Shown here: positions 42,634 to 51,830 of the stretch, in pieces
How the letters are laid out: every line of letters begins with the position of its first letter
How positions within the stretch are numbered: the first letter of the stretch is position 1
Assembly (NCBI GenBank): GCA_029262375.1
Contig: JAJCZM010000007.1
Location: forward strand, 224,559-288,558
Length of the DNA stretch: 64,000 bases
Origin: Deltaproteobacteria bacterium
GTDB lineage: Bacteria; Desulfobacterota; Binatia; UBA1149; SPBQ01
Direction of reading: 5' to 3'
Notes under the pieces: model-generated
The model's database searches: none
Told to the model about the DNA's origin: nothing
The model's input: the letters and a program-made list of their open reading frames with translations, nothing else
Position numbers and translations under genes: made by a program

Positions 42634-43698
42634 TCAGGAGCGGGCCCGGCGGCCCGTCGCGACTTTCTCGGCCAAGCCTTTCTTGTAGTCACCGACCACG
42701 ACCCCGTGCTCGGTGATGATCCCGCTGACCAGATCATTGGGCGTGACGTCGAATGCCGGGTTGAAGACGCTGACATATTCCGCGGCGACGCGCTTCCCGG
42801 AAATATGCGTGACTTCGGTGGGATCACGCTCCTCGATCGGAATATCCGCTCCGGTCGCGCAGTCGAGATCTATGGACGACGTCGGCGCTGCGACATAGAA
42901 AGCGACGCCGTGACGGCGGGCCAGTACCGCGATCTGATACGTTCCGATCTTGTTCGCGACGTCACCGTTGGCGGCCGTGCGATCGGTACCGACCACTACG
43001 GCTTCCACCGCGCGGTTCGCGAACAAGTGCCCGACCATTCCATCCGTGACCAGAGTCACCGGGATTCCCAGCTTCGTGAGCTCCCAAGACGTTAGCCGCG
43101 CGCCCTGTAAGTACGGACGAGTTTCGGTGGCGTAGACGCCGAAGCGACGCCCACCGTCCCAAGAAGCGCGAATCACACCGAGCGCCGTGCCGTAGCCCGC
43201 CGTTGCGAGCGCGCCGGCGTTGCAATGCGTAATCACGTCGCCGCCATTGAGGAGTTCGGCACCGTAGCTGCCGAGACGCCGGTTGATCTCGATGTCTTGC
43301 GCGTGAATGCGCTGCGCCTCGTCGGCGAACGCGGCAGCGACCTCGCGCGGATCGGAGCCCTCCGCAACGTTGCCCATGAGCCCTCGCATGCGTTCGATCG
43401 CCCAGATCAAGTTGACCGCCGTCGGGCGAGCGTCGGCCAACGTTGCAGCGGCAGCCTCGAAATCGGAGTGTATGCTGCCGCGCCGGAACTTGCGCGCCTC
43501 TACGGCGAGTCCGTAAGCCGCCGTGACGCCGATGGCGGGCGCCCCACGCACGACCATCGACTTGATCGCACGTGCCGTTTCTTTGGCACCGCGACACATC
43601 AGGTAGGTTTCCTTGCCTGGTAGTTTGCGCTGATCGAGTAGCAGCAGTTTTCCGTCGCGCCATACGATCGGAGTGACTTCGGGCGTTTCGTCGGCCAT
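42634..43698 (-). CDS. mtnA: Methylthioribose-1-phosphate isomerase
   Basis: A 354-residue member of the eIF2B-alpha/MtnA family: 'VVRGAPAIGVTAAYGLA', 'HCNAGALATAGYGTALGVI', 'GTDRTAANGDVANKIGTY' and 'PTSSIDLDC'. The catalytic Cys and Asp are present. It converts methylthioribose-1-P to methylthioribulose-1-P in methionine salvage. The ATG at 43698 is chosen because a full promoter lies upstream with 6 nt to spare; the frame is open to 43833, antisense to the next gene. Other salvage genes are not seen. Confidence 0.93.
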   Translation of the reverse strand: MADETPEVTPIVWRDGKLLLLDQRKLPGKETYLMCRGAKETARAIKSMVVRGAPAIGVTAAYGLAVEARKFRRGSIHSDFEAAAATLADARPTAVNLIWAIERMRGLMGNVAEGSDPREVAAAFADEAQRIHAQDIEINRRLGSYGAELLNGGDVITHCNAGALATAGYGTALGVIRASWDGGRRFGVYATETRPYLQGARLTSWELTKLGIPVTLVTDGMVGHLFANRAVEAVVVGTDRTAANGDVANKIGTYQIAVLARRHGVAFYVAAPTSSIDLDCATGADIPIEERDPTEVTHISGKRVAAEYVSVFNPAFDVTPNDLVSGIITEHGVVVGDYKKGLAEKVATGRRARS

Positions 43699-43704
43699 CG
43701 ACGG

Positions 43705-43733
43705 CTGATATGGCAGGCGAGGAATGCGGTCAA
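43705..43733 (-). promoter_or_regulatory. Promoter of mtnA
   Basis: TTGACC, a 17-nt spacer and TATCAG on the minus strand, ending 6 nt before the ATG. The predicted mRNA is leaderless and no Shine-Dalgarno is present. Confidence 0.6.
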
Positions 43734-43817
43734 TCGGACGTTCGCCGACCAACGAATTGACTCGCAGCGGCTGCGCTCTTACGTTGCGCGCCAAGGCAGT
43801 TGTAAAGGTAATCGCAG

Positions 43818-44255
43818 ATGGAGTCTCAAACACATTCCGAGGTCGTCGAAGCGCCCATCCAGGCCTGCTTCGATGCCATCGTCGACTTCGAACGCTACCC
43901 CGATTGGTTCTCCGGAATCTCGGCGTGCGAAGTCCTCGAGGCCGACCCGGCGGCCGGCCGCTGGACCGTGCGCTACGAGCTGAACATGGTCATCAAAACG
44001 ATCACCTACACGCTGGCGTACGAGGCCCAGTCGCCGCGTTTGATTCGATGGAGATTGGTCGAAGGCGACGTCAATTCGATCGAAGGTTCGTACGAACTCG
44101 AGGCGCTCGAAGACGGCGTGACCGACGCAACGTGCACGCAAGTCGTCGACATCGGATTTTGGATTCCCGGCCCCATCAAGCGTACGTTCGAGAAAACCGC
44201 GCTCGTCGATTCCGTGCGCGAACTCAAGAAAGCTATCGAAGCCGGCGTCGCCTGA
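43818..44255 (+). CDS. SRPBCC/polyketide-cyclase-like ligand-binding protein
   Basis: A 145-residue protein of the START/Bet v 1-like (SRPBCC) fold, with 'VEAPIQACFDAIVDFERYPDWF' at the N-terminus and a C-terminal helix. It looks like the coenzyme Q-binding/cyclase group. It binds hydrophobic ligands; the specific ligand is not known. Its start is divergent from mtnA with about 120 nt between. TTGCGC and GGTAAT with a 17-nt spacer lie 5 nt before the ATG and are a weak promoter candidate. Confidence 0.8.
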   Translation: MESQTHSEVVEAPIQACFDAIVDFERYPDWFSGISACEVLEADPAAGRWTVRYELNMVIKTITYTLAYEAQSPRLIRWRLVEGDVNSIEGSYELEALEDGVTDATCTQVVDIGFWIPGPIKRTFEKTALVDSVRELKKAIEAGVA

Positions 44256-44281
44256 CCCCGGACGCTCGCGGCTCCAGCACG

Positions 44282-45871
44282 CTACTCTTTCCGATTTTCT
44301 ACTTTCTCGAGATCCGACAGTCCGTCGATCGCGGGCGCGAAACCCGGCTCGATTTCGAGCGCACGCTCCCAGCCGGAACGTGCGTTCTCGTAGAGTCCTC
44401 GAGACGCGTCCAACCCAGCCAAGTTACTAAGCGAGTTCGCGTCATCGGGTGCGAGACGTAGTGCATCGATATACGCTGCGCGGGCGCCCGCAAAGTTCCC
44501 GGCCAGTTGGTAGGCCACACCGAGTTGCGAAAGCATACCGGCGTCGTCCGGATGCCGAGAGACGCAGGTCGAAAACGTATCGACCGCGCCGCCGTAGTCG
44601 CCTCGTTCGAGCAACAAGATCCCGAGATTGAAGCAGGCACGCGGACTCGGCGAGTAGGCGAGAATGCTGCGGTACAAGCTTTCTTCGCTCGACAAATCAG
44701 CTTGACGAGCTCGAATGGGACCAACGGCTATCGCCGTAAGAACAGCAGCGACCACGAGCAGCAAACGCCCCGATACCCTCGCTAGAGCTTCGTCGCCGAT
44801 GCGATACCGAACGGCTTCGCGCGCCACCCCCACCGCCAGCGGCGCGACTGCTGCGAGCGGCACGTAGAAGAAATGTTCCGGCGTGAATACCCAGGTCGCA
44901 ACGATCTCAGGATACACCGGGATGAACCCGCTCGCCGGACCGTAGCTCAGCACGAGTGCAACCAACCCGAACGCCCACACCGACGCGCTACGGAAGAACC
45001 ACAGCAACGCAGGCACGAAAGCTCCCAACGCCAACACCCCCAGCGCCTGTGCCGCGGCGCCACCGGTCGCCGTCAGTCGTTCCAGGTGCAGGTCGGTCGG
45101 CCACACCAAGAGCGTCGCATAGGCCGATAGTGCCGTCCCCACGGCGCGCAAGCGCAGCCCGAACGGCAGATCGACCGATTGCGCAACGGCCGAAGGAAAC
45201 ACGAGCCACACCGACAGCAAGCCCACCGCCGCCATCGCGATCGGGACCGCCGCCATCGCGCTCTGCCGCGCATCGTCTTTGAAGTGCACGCGACAAGCGG
45301 CCGCACCGAGCAGCGGTGCGATGAGTCCGACTTCCTTCGAGAGCGGTGCAGCGAGCGCGGCGAGCGCGGCAGCAATCGTCCAGACGGCCATTGCGCCGCC
45401 CGAGCGCGAACTTCGCGCGGCCAGCACGCACAATACCGTCGCCAACGTGAACGTCAGCGCCAGGATATCGGTACGGCCGGATACGTAAGCGACGGCCGCC
45501 GACTGCAACGGATGCACGGCGAACAAGATCGACGCCGTCGTCGCCGTAACGAGCGGCATACCAAGGCGCACCAACAGCATCAGCAACGCAATCGCATTGA
45601 GCGTATGGGCCAAGATATTGAACGAATGAAAGGACGACGGATCGTCAGCGCCAACGGCCAGCTGGGCGCGGTAGCTGAGCAATACCAACGGGCGGAAGTA
45701 TTCCTCGCCGGGAGCACGCTCGAACACCGCTGTCACGGGCGCGTCGCGCACGCGATCGATGTGAATCGTGTCGTCCCAGACGAGAGGATTGTCTAGCGAC
45801 GGAAGATAGAGCCCGAAGGTCAGAGCGACGACGATCGCCGGCGCAAGTATTCTCTTCCAGTCTCCCCCCAC
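44282..45871 (-). CDS. Multi-pass membrane protein with TPR repeats, TMTC/glycosyltransferase-like
   Basis: A 529-residue protein with about 9-11 transmembrane helices in the first 400 residues, opening with 'LPSLDNPLVWDDTIHI', and 'LFAVHPLQSAAVAYVSGRTD', both typical of TMTC-like/O-mannosyltransferase-related proteins. The last 120 residues hold about three TPR repeats ('ACFNLGILLLERGDYGGAV', 'AYQLAGNFAGARAAY'). It may transfer sugars to secreted proteins or act in wall assembly. It starts at GTG, 11 nt after the P450 stop, so co-transcription is likely. Confidence 0.72.
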   Translation of the reverse strand: MGGDWKRILAPAIVVALTFGLYLPSLDNPLVWDDTIHIDRVRDAPVTAVFERAPGEEYFRPLVLLSYRAQLAVGADDPSSFHSFNILAHTLNAIALLMLLVRLGMPLVTATTASILFAVHPLQSAAVAYVSGRTDILALTFTLATVLCVLAARSSRSGGAMAVWTIAAALAALAAPLSKEVGLIAPLLGAAACRVHFKDDARQSAMAAVPIAMAAVGLLSVWLVFPSAVAQSVDLPFGLRLRAVGTALSAYATLLVWPTDLHLERLTATGGAAAQALGVLALGAFVPALLWFFRSASVWAFGLVALVLSYGPASGFIPVYPEIVATWVFTPEHFFYVPLAAVAPLAVGVAREAVRYRIGDEALARVSGRLLLVVAAVLTAIAVGPIRARQADLSSEESLYRSILAYSPSPRACFNLGILLLERGDYGGAVDTFSTCVSRHPDDAGMLSQLGVAYQLAGNFAGARAAYIDALRLAPDDANSLSNLAGLDASRGLYENARSGWERALEIEPGFAPAIDGLSDLEKVENRKE

Positions 45872-45882
45872 TTCGTCAGCTC

Positions 45883-47130
45883 TCAGCTCTTGAGTCGATA
45901 GTGCAGCGGGAGATGTTTCACGCCGCCGACCAGACTAGACGTCAGCCTTTCGACCGGCGCGGCTAGTTCGACTTCTGCCACGCGCGGAAGGAAATGCTTA
46001 TACGCCGCGTTCATCTCGAGTCTGGCAACATGAGCGCCCAGGCAGAAATGCTCGCCGACGCCGAACGCCAGGTGCGGATTCGAGCGACGGTCTGCAATGA
46101 ACGAATACGGATCTTCAAACACTTCCTCGTCACGATTCGCTGAAGGATAGAACAGCGCTACGGCCTGATCTTTCTTGATCGTCTTGCCGCGCAGTTCAAA
46201 GTCCTCGGTAGCGGTGCGCGCAAAGTGAATGATCGGGCTCGTCCAGCGAATGATCTCTTCCACCGCCAGCGGCATGATTTCGGGGTCACCGCTGACCTTC
46301 GCCAACTCGGCGGGGTTCTCTACGAAGGCAAGCATGCCGCCGCTGGTCGCATTGCGCGTCGTCTCGTTGCCGGCAACAACGATGATCAAACAGAACGCGA
46401 GTACGTCGACGAAATCCATCGGCTTGCCGTCGATTTGGGCGTGAGCGAACAGGGTCACCAAATCGTCGGCGGGGTTCTTCTTCTTTTCATCCACCAGCTT
46501 GGTGAAGTACTCGAAGACCTCGCCCATGGCGGTCATCGCGGTTTCCCGCATGTCCTTGCCTTCGTCTTGGTACTCGGGATCGTTGCTACCGATGATGCGG
46601 TTCGTCCAATCGAACAGTAGGTTCCAGTCCGACTTGGGCAGCCCGAGCATCCAGGCGATGACGGCAATCGGCAGCGGAGCCGAGATCTCTTTGACGAAAT
46701 CGATGGTGCCCTCGTCTGCGCGGTCGAGGAGATCGTCGACGATCTCCTTGCCGATCTGGTCGATGTCGTGGTGCATGCGGGTGAGGAATCGCGGTGTGAA
46801 ACGACTGCTCACCAGTTTGCGATAAACACCGTGTTTGGGCGGATCGAGCTGGATCAGCGTCGGCGGAAAGTCGTCCTGGTTCTCTTCCGGCTCGTGCACG
46901 ATCGTCAGGCGGGTTCCGCTGACGAACTTGTTGGGCTGCTTTCCGATGACGACGATGTCTTCGTGCTTGGTAATGCACCAGAAAGGAATGCCGTCGGTCT
47001 GGTCCCACCACGATACCGGCTCTTCGGCCCTCATCCGCTGCCATATATCGTGCGGATAGCCGTGCCGGGCGTAGTACTCAGGATGGACGATGTTGGTGTC
47101 GGCGCCATGGGCCGCGGCAGTGGTGGTCAT
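45883..47130 (-). CDS. Cytochrome P450
   Basis: A 415-residue P450 with 'AGNETT' (I-helix oxygen-binding), 'EEIIR' (ExxR of the K-helix) and the haem loop 'FGVGEHFCLGAHVARLE'. It is a soluble bacterial monooxygenase; the substrate is unknown. ATG at 47130 has GGAGGA 9 nt upstream; the frame is open to 47187. No ferredoxin gene is adjacent, so the redox partner is encoded elsewhere. It is divergent from typA and upstream of the TPR membrane protein. Confidence 0.93.
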   Translation of the reverse strand: MTTTAAAHGADTNIVHPEYYARHGYPHDIWQRMRAEEPVSWWDQTDGIPFWCITKHEDIVVIGKQPNKFVSGTRLTIVHEPEENQDDFPPTLIQLDPPKHGVYRKLVSSRFTPRFLTRMHHDIDQIGKEIVDDLLDRADEGTIDFVKEISAPLPIAVIAWMLGLPKSDWNLLFDWTNRIIGSNDPEYQDEGKDMRETAMTAMGEVFEYFTKLVDEKKKNPADDLVTLFAHAQIDGKPMDFVDVLAFCLIIVVAGNETTRNATSGGMLAFVENPAELAKVSGDPEIMPLAVEEIIRWTSPIIHFARTATEDFELRGKTIKKDQAVALFYPSANRDEEVFEDPYSFIADRRSNPHLAFGVGEHFCLGAHVARLEMNAAYKHFLPRVAEVELAAPVERLTSSLVGGVKHLPLHYRLKS

Positions 47131-47262
47131 CGGACAGGGATCCTCCGGGGGCGAACAAGGCTCACCCAGGTCACCTGATTGAGTCACGCGAGGCCTCGCG
47201 ACACAAGCCGACTAGGCCCGCGCCTTTAACCTGCAGGGATCTGTGCTAGCTTGCGCGCGCCA

Positions 47263-49068
47263 ATGAGCACATCCCCCAAACAACTTCGAAACGTCGCCAT
47301 CATCGCCCACGTTGACCACGGGAAAACGACCCTGATGGACGGCCTGCTCAGACAGACCGGCTCGTTTCGTGAGAACCAGGTCGTAGCCGACCGTGTGATG
47401 GACAGCGGGGACCTCGAAAAAGAACGCGGTATCACCATTCACGCCAAGGACACGTCGATCGTGTACAAGGGCGTTCACATCCATCTCGTCGATACGCCGG
47501 GGCACGCGGACTTCGGCGGCGAGGTGGAGCGAGTTCTAGGCATGGTGGACAGCGTGCTGCTGCTCGTCGATTCAGTCGAGGGCGTCATGCCCCAGACCCG
47601 ATTCGTGGTCGGCAAGGCACTTGCCCAGGGGCTGCGCCCCATTCTGGTCGTCAACAAGATCGACCGGCCCGAGCGGCGCGAGGACGCGGTCCTCAATGAA
47701 GTATTCGACCTGCTCGTCGATCTCGGTGCGAGCGATCATCAGCTGGATTTCCCGGTGGTCTACGCTTCGGCCAAGCAAGGCTCGGCATCGCTCGATCCAG
47801 ATGGCGAGCGAGTCGATCTGACACCTCTTCTCGATGCGATTCTCGAGCACGCGCCGCCGCCAGCGCTCACCGCCGACGGGCCGCTTCAGTTTCATGCCGT
47901 CACGCTCGACTACGACGACTATCTGGGTCGGCTGGTCGTTGGGCGGGTAAAACGTGGCCGCCTCGAACGCGGAGCGACGGTCGCCCACATCGGTGCGAAT
48001 GGCGCGACGCGCTCGTTTCGCGTCACGAAACTACTCGGCGCGCGCGGCCTCGAACGTGTCGAGCTAGACTACGCCGACGTCGGCGAGATCGCCGTCATCG
48101 CCGGCATCGATACGATTCAGATCGGCGACACGATCGCCGACCTCTCACACCCCGAGGCGCTCCCGCGCATCGAGGTCGATCCGCCAACCGTTAGCGTTCG
48201 ATTCTCGGTCAACACGTCGCCGTTCGCCGGCCAGGACGGCAAATTCCTCACCAGCCGTCAGATCGGCGATCGCCTACATCGCGAGACGCTCGGCAACGTA
48301 TCGATCGACATCACGCCGGCCGATACCCCCGACACGTTCATCGTCAGCGGCCGCGGCGAACTGCAGATCGCAATATTGATCGAGACGCTTCGTCGTGAAG
48401 GCTATGAGATCGCCGTGTCGCGCCCCGAGATCATCGTTCGCGAAATCGACGGCAAGCGCTGCGAGCCGGTCGAAGACGTCGTCGCCGAGGTGCCCGATGC
48501 CTTCCAGGGCATCGTCATGGAAAAGCTCTCCTCGCGTCGTGCGCGGCTTACCTCGACGCAACATCACGGCGATCGCGTGGTGCTGAATTTCGTGGCGCCC
48601 AGCCGCGGCCTTTTCGGCTATCGCAGCGAATTCCTCTCCGACACGCGCGGCGAGGGCGTCTTGTACCGCACGGTCAGCGGCTACGAGCCCTGGACCGGCG
48701 ACATGAGCGGGCGCGGTTGCGGCGCCGTCGTCGTTACCGAACAGGGCAAGACGACCGCCTACAGCCTGTACGCGATCCAAGAACGGACCAATCTTTTCGT
48801 GGGCGCCGGCGAGGCGGTCTATCAGGGCCAGATCATCGGCGAGAACCGCCGCGCTCAGGACATGAACGTCAACGCGGTTCGACCCAAGAAACTCACCAAC
48901 GTTCGCGCCGCCGGCAAAGACGAGTCCACGGTGCTTTCCACACCGCGTCGGCTCGGGATCGAGTGGGCACTCGAATGGATCGACGACGACGAGTTGCTCG
49001 AAGTCACGCCCGGCGCACTCCGGTTGCGCAAGCGGGAGCTCAACGCGAGCTTCCGAAAACGCGCGTAA
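47263..49068 (+). CDS. typA: GTP-binding protein TypA/BipA
   Basis: A 601-residue translational GTPase: 'AHVDHGKTTLMD' (G1), 'DTPGHADFGGEVERVL' (G3), 'NKIDRPERR' (G4), and the TypA-specific C-terminus ending 'RKRELN'. It assists ribosome assembly and stress growth. The ATG at 47263 is 10 nt after an extended -10 box (TGCTAGCTT), giving a leader of only a few nucleotides; a TTG at 47251 in frame is less likely. Confidence 0.95.
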   Translation: MSTSPKQLRNVAIIAHVDHGKTTLMDGLLRQTGSFRENQVVADRVMDSGDLEKERGITIHAKDTSIVYKGVHIHLVDTPGHADFGGEVERVLGMVDSVLLLVDSVEGVMPQTRFVVGKALAQGLRPILVVNKIDRPERREDAVLNEVFDLLVDLGASDHQLDFPVVYASAKQGSASLDPDGERVDLTPLLDAILEHAPPPALTADGPLQFHAVTLDYDDYLGRLVVGRVKRGRLERGATVAHIGANGATRSFRVTKLLGARGLERVELDYADVGEIAVIAGIDTIQIGDTIADLSHPEALPRIEVDPPTVSVRFSVNTSPFAGQDGKFLTSRQIGDRLHRETLGNVSIDITPADTPDTFIVSGRGELQIAILIETLRREGYEIAVSRPEIIVREIDGKRCEPVEDVVAEVPDAFQGIVMEKLSSRRARLTSTQHHGDRVVLNFVAPSRGLFGYRSEFLSDTRGEGVLYRTVSGYEPWTGDMSGRGCGAVVVTEQGKTTAYSLYAIQERTNLFVGAGEAVYQGQIIGENRRAQDMNVNAVRPKKLTNVRAAGKDESTVLSTPRRLGIEWALEWIDDDELLEVTPGALRLRKRELNASFRKRA

Positions 49069-49304
49069 ATCCGCGCGGCGACCCCCTCACCTGGCGTCAC
49101 CGTGACGCTATGCGGATCGTTATCTGAGCGCGCCGAATGCAGCGCCCACCTCGATCCTTATAAATAGTCCCTTGACTCCCGTCCCCAGGGATGGTGACTT
49201 CAGGTTCAGACCGTACGCCGTACTCGGTCTGACTATCCATATACTGGGACCGATATTGGGATCAGCAGACCCCAGCTCCCGAAGGCAGGAAGGAAGGTAA
49301 TCGC

Positions 49305-50300
49305 ATGCACCACTTCGCTCAGCGCGCCCCATTCGGCGCCTCGCTCGTACTATCGGCGGCGATACTCGCAGGGTCGGCCGCGCCGGCGCATGCAGTGCTC
49401 TTCGGCGGCGGCGGAAGCTCGAAATACGACTGCCTCCTCGTGCTCGACACTCCGGTCAACGATCCCGTCAGCAAACCCAAACGAATTCGATGCACCGACG
49501 GCGATCCGGCCTGCGACGCTGACGGGGTGATCAACGGCACCTGCGTCTTCCCGACCGCGGTATGCGTGAACAGCTCATTCAACATCGCCCAGTGCACGAT
49601 CGTAGGGCTCGACGACGCCTTGATCGATCACTCTCTCGATAACGGCGACCCGAAGTTCGATACCGAGTACCAGGCGCTTCAGTCGCGCATCGACAACGAC
49701 TTGGACCTACCAACCACCGACGTCGATTCCTGTACCGGCTTCACCAATATCAGCGTGGACATCAAAGGACCGTTCCCTGGGAAGGCTTGCCGCCGAGGCA
49801 AGAAGAAAATGAAGATTCGCTCGGAGTCGACGGTGATGTCGGGCAAGCGTTTCAAGGACAACGACTCGCTCAAGATGTTCTGCGACCCCTCGCCTACCAT
49901 GTGCACTCCGCAGACGATCTTCGCCGGCACCTTCGACCGCATGCAGCGGCAGGTCTTCGACGTCTCGTGCGCGATCGGCGGTTGCCACGACTCCGAGGGC
50001 TTTGCGGGCGCGTTGCTTCTGGAATCGGGCACGTCTCACGGCGCGCTCGTCGATGTCGACCCGGTCAACGGCGCGGCATTTCTGGCGGGCTTCAAGCGCG
50101 TTGCGACAACCGGCCCCACGAGCGGCGACCCCGCCACGAGTTTCCTAATGCTCAAAATCCAAGGCGATCTCGAGGCGGGCATGGGCGAGCGCATGCCGCT
50201 GGGATCCGGTAAAATTTCGAAAGGATTCCGCGACATCATCGAACTTTGGATTCTTGCCGGCGCCCCAGAAAACGGCTGGGTAGCAGGCACGGATCAGTAG
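49305..50300 (+). CDS. Secreted protein with CX4CH motif, DUF1800/DUF1501 partner
   Basis: A 331-residue protein with a signal peptide (ending 'PAHA', about residue 30), a cysteine-rich N-terminal half, and a C-terminal domain around 'CAIGGCHDSEG'. Here two Cys are separated by four residues and followed by His, a non-standard haem-type motif. It continues with 'RMPLGSGKIS' and ends 'IELWILAGAPENGW', the pattern of cytochrome-like domains found next to DUF1501 and DUF1800 genes in Planctomycetes and Deltaproteobacteria. GGAAGG precedes the ATG. The role is unknown; electron transfer is possible. Confidence 0.7.
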   Translation: MHHFAQRAPFGASLVLSAAILAGSAAPAHAVLFGGGGSSKYDCLLVLDTPVNDPVSKPKRIRCTDGDPACDADGVINGTCVFPTAVCVNSSFNIAQCTIVGLDDALIDHSLDNGDPKFDTEYQALQSRIDNDLDLPTTDVDSCTGFTNISVDIKGPFPGKACRRGKKKMKIRSESTVMSGKRFKDNDSLKMFCDPSPTMCTPQTIFAGTFDRMQRQVFDVSCAIGGCHDSEGFAGALLLESGTSHGALVDVDPVNGAAFLAGFKRVATTGPTSGDPATSFLMLKIQGDLEAGMGERMPLGSGKISKGFRDIIELWILAGAPENGWVAGTDQ

Positions 50301-50335
50301 AACTCCATCATCACAGAGACCTAAGGGAGCGAAGG

Positions 50336-51811
50336 ATGGGCGACCAGAACACGATCATCGACGAGAGCGACGTACGGCATATCTTGAAACGAACGGGCTT
50401 CGGTCCGGCCGCGAAAGACATGAAACGTGCGAAGAAGCTGATCGGCGCAACGCGCGGCGCTGCAGCCGACTATCTTCTCGAGCAAAAGCGCAAGGTTCTC
50501 AAAGCCAAGGGCAAAGAGCTCATCGACATCCATCGCAAATGGGTAAAGCATCTCACGAAGGGAAAGACGCCCTTTCTCGACAAGACCGTTCTCTTCTTCC
50601 ACGACCACTTCTCGGTATCCGCAAGTGTGTTGGAGGGGTATCCCGAATCGATTACGTTTCACCTCCAACTTCACTACACGCACGCGCTCGGCAACTTCAA
50701 AGATTACTGCAAAGCCATCAATACAGATCTGGCGATGATGATCTTTCTCGATACGGATAGTAACCAAAAGGCCATCCCCAACGAGAACTACGCCCGCGAA
50801 CTGTGTGAGCTATTCACCATCGGCGTGACCGACCTCAACGGCGTGGACAACTACCTCCAGGAAGACATCGTGCAGATCGCGCGCGCGTTCACGGGGTGGC
50901 GGGTCAAAGAGTCGGAGAACCTGGCCTTCCTCAAAACATCGCAGCACGACACCATGGCCGAGTTCCCGTCGCGCGGACCGAAAGTGCTGTTCGACAGCGC
51001 GCACGGCTTCCCTCCCGGCGGCGCGTCGTTCACGACCGGCGGCGAAGGCGAGAACGAGATCGATGAAGTCATCGACATTCTCTTCGACCACCTCGATAGC
51101 GACGGCATGAACACGGTCGCACGCCGCACGGCGTATCGCCTGATCGAATTCTTCTGCTACGCGAATCCCGACAAGACCATCGTGGATGACGTGATCGCGG
51201 ATTCCGGGTTCGACACCAATTGGAGCATCGAGCAGCTGATTCGGTCGATCCTCGTGCACGATGCCTTCTTCGAAACGAAAGCAGCGGCGCCGCATACGGC
51301 ACTGACGAAGAAGTCGGTGAAATGGCCCATCGACTACATCGTGGGCACGATGCGCATGCTGAGGATGAAGCCTGTCGGAAAAGAGCTGGAGATTCCCGGC
51401 GGCGATTTCGACCCGATCACCGAGCACGAAATCAACATGGGGCAATTGATCGGCGAGCCGCCCAGCGTATTCGGCTGGGACTGGGAGGAAGGCTGGATCA
51501 GCAGCTCGACGTTACTGGCGCGCTACACCTTCGCACGCGACCTCGTCAACGCTCGCACCAAAGCACGTTTCAAGCCACTTAAATTCGTAGACAAGGACCT
51601 CACCGACCCCGGCCAGATCGTAGATGCGATCACGACCGCGCTGAACATCTCGGACCAGCTAACCGCCGCCGAGCGCACCGAACTGATCGAGTACCTGACC
51701 GACAACGGCGTGAGTCCAACGCTAAATCTCGACGACGAGACCACGGTCAACGTGAAGATTCACGGCGCGTTCGGCCTAGCCATGCAGTCGGCAGCGTTCC
51801 AGGTCCACTAA
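50336..51811 (+). CDS. DUF1800 family protein
   Basis: A 491-residue protein with 'HILKRTGFGPAA', 'FFHDHFSVSA', 'NENYARELCELFTIG' and 'ARAFTGWR', the conserved blocks of DUF1800. Members are usually exported and paired with DUF1501 proteins; their biochemical role is not settled. ATG at 50336 with a GGGAGCGAAGG region upstream was chosen. No classical signal peptide is seen in this protein, although the DUF1501 partner has one. Confidence 0.88.
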   Translation: MGDQNTIIDESDVRHILKRTGFGPAAKDMKRAKKLIGATRGAAADYLLEQKRKVLKAKGKELIDIHRKWVKHLTKGKTPFLDKTVLFFHDHFSVSASVLEGYPESITFHLQLHYTHALGNFKDYCKAINTDLAMMIFLDTDSNQKAIPNENYARELCELFTIGVTDLNGVDNYLQEDIVQIARAFTGWRVKESENLAFLKTSQHDTMAEFPSRGPKVLFDSAHGFPPGGASFTTGGEGENEIDEVIDILFDHLDSDGMNTVARRTAYRLIEFFCYANPDKTIVDDVIADSGFDTNWSIEQLIRSILVHDAFFETKAAAPHTALTKKSVKWPIDYIVGTMRMLRMKPVGKELEIPGGDFDPITEHEINMGQLIGEPPSVFGWDWEEGWISSSTLLARYTFARDLVNARTKARFKPLKFVDKDLTDPGQIVDAITTALNISDQLTAAERTELIEYLTDNGVSPTLNLDDETTVNVKIHGAFGLAMQSAAFQVH

Positions 51812-51830
51812 GGCGCGGGGAGATTTAACG

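Noticed and set aside
43699..43833. A 45-residue N-terminal extension of MtnA
   Set aside because: It runs through a well-formed promoter, is partly antisense to the SRPBCC gene start, and MtnA proteins do not need it.
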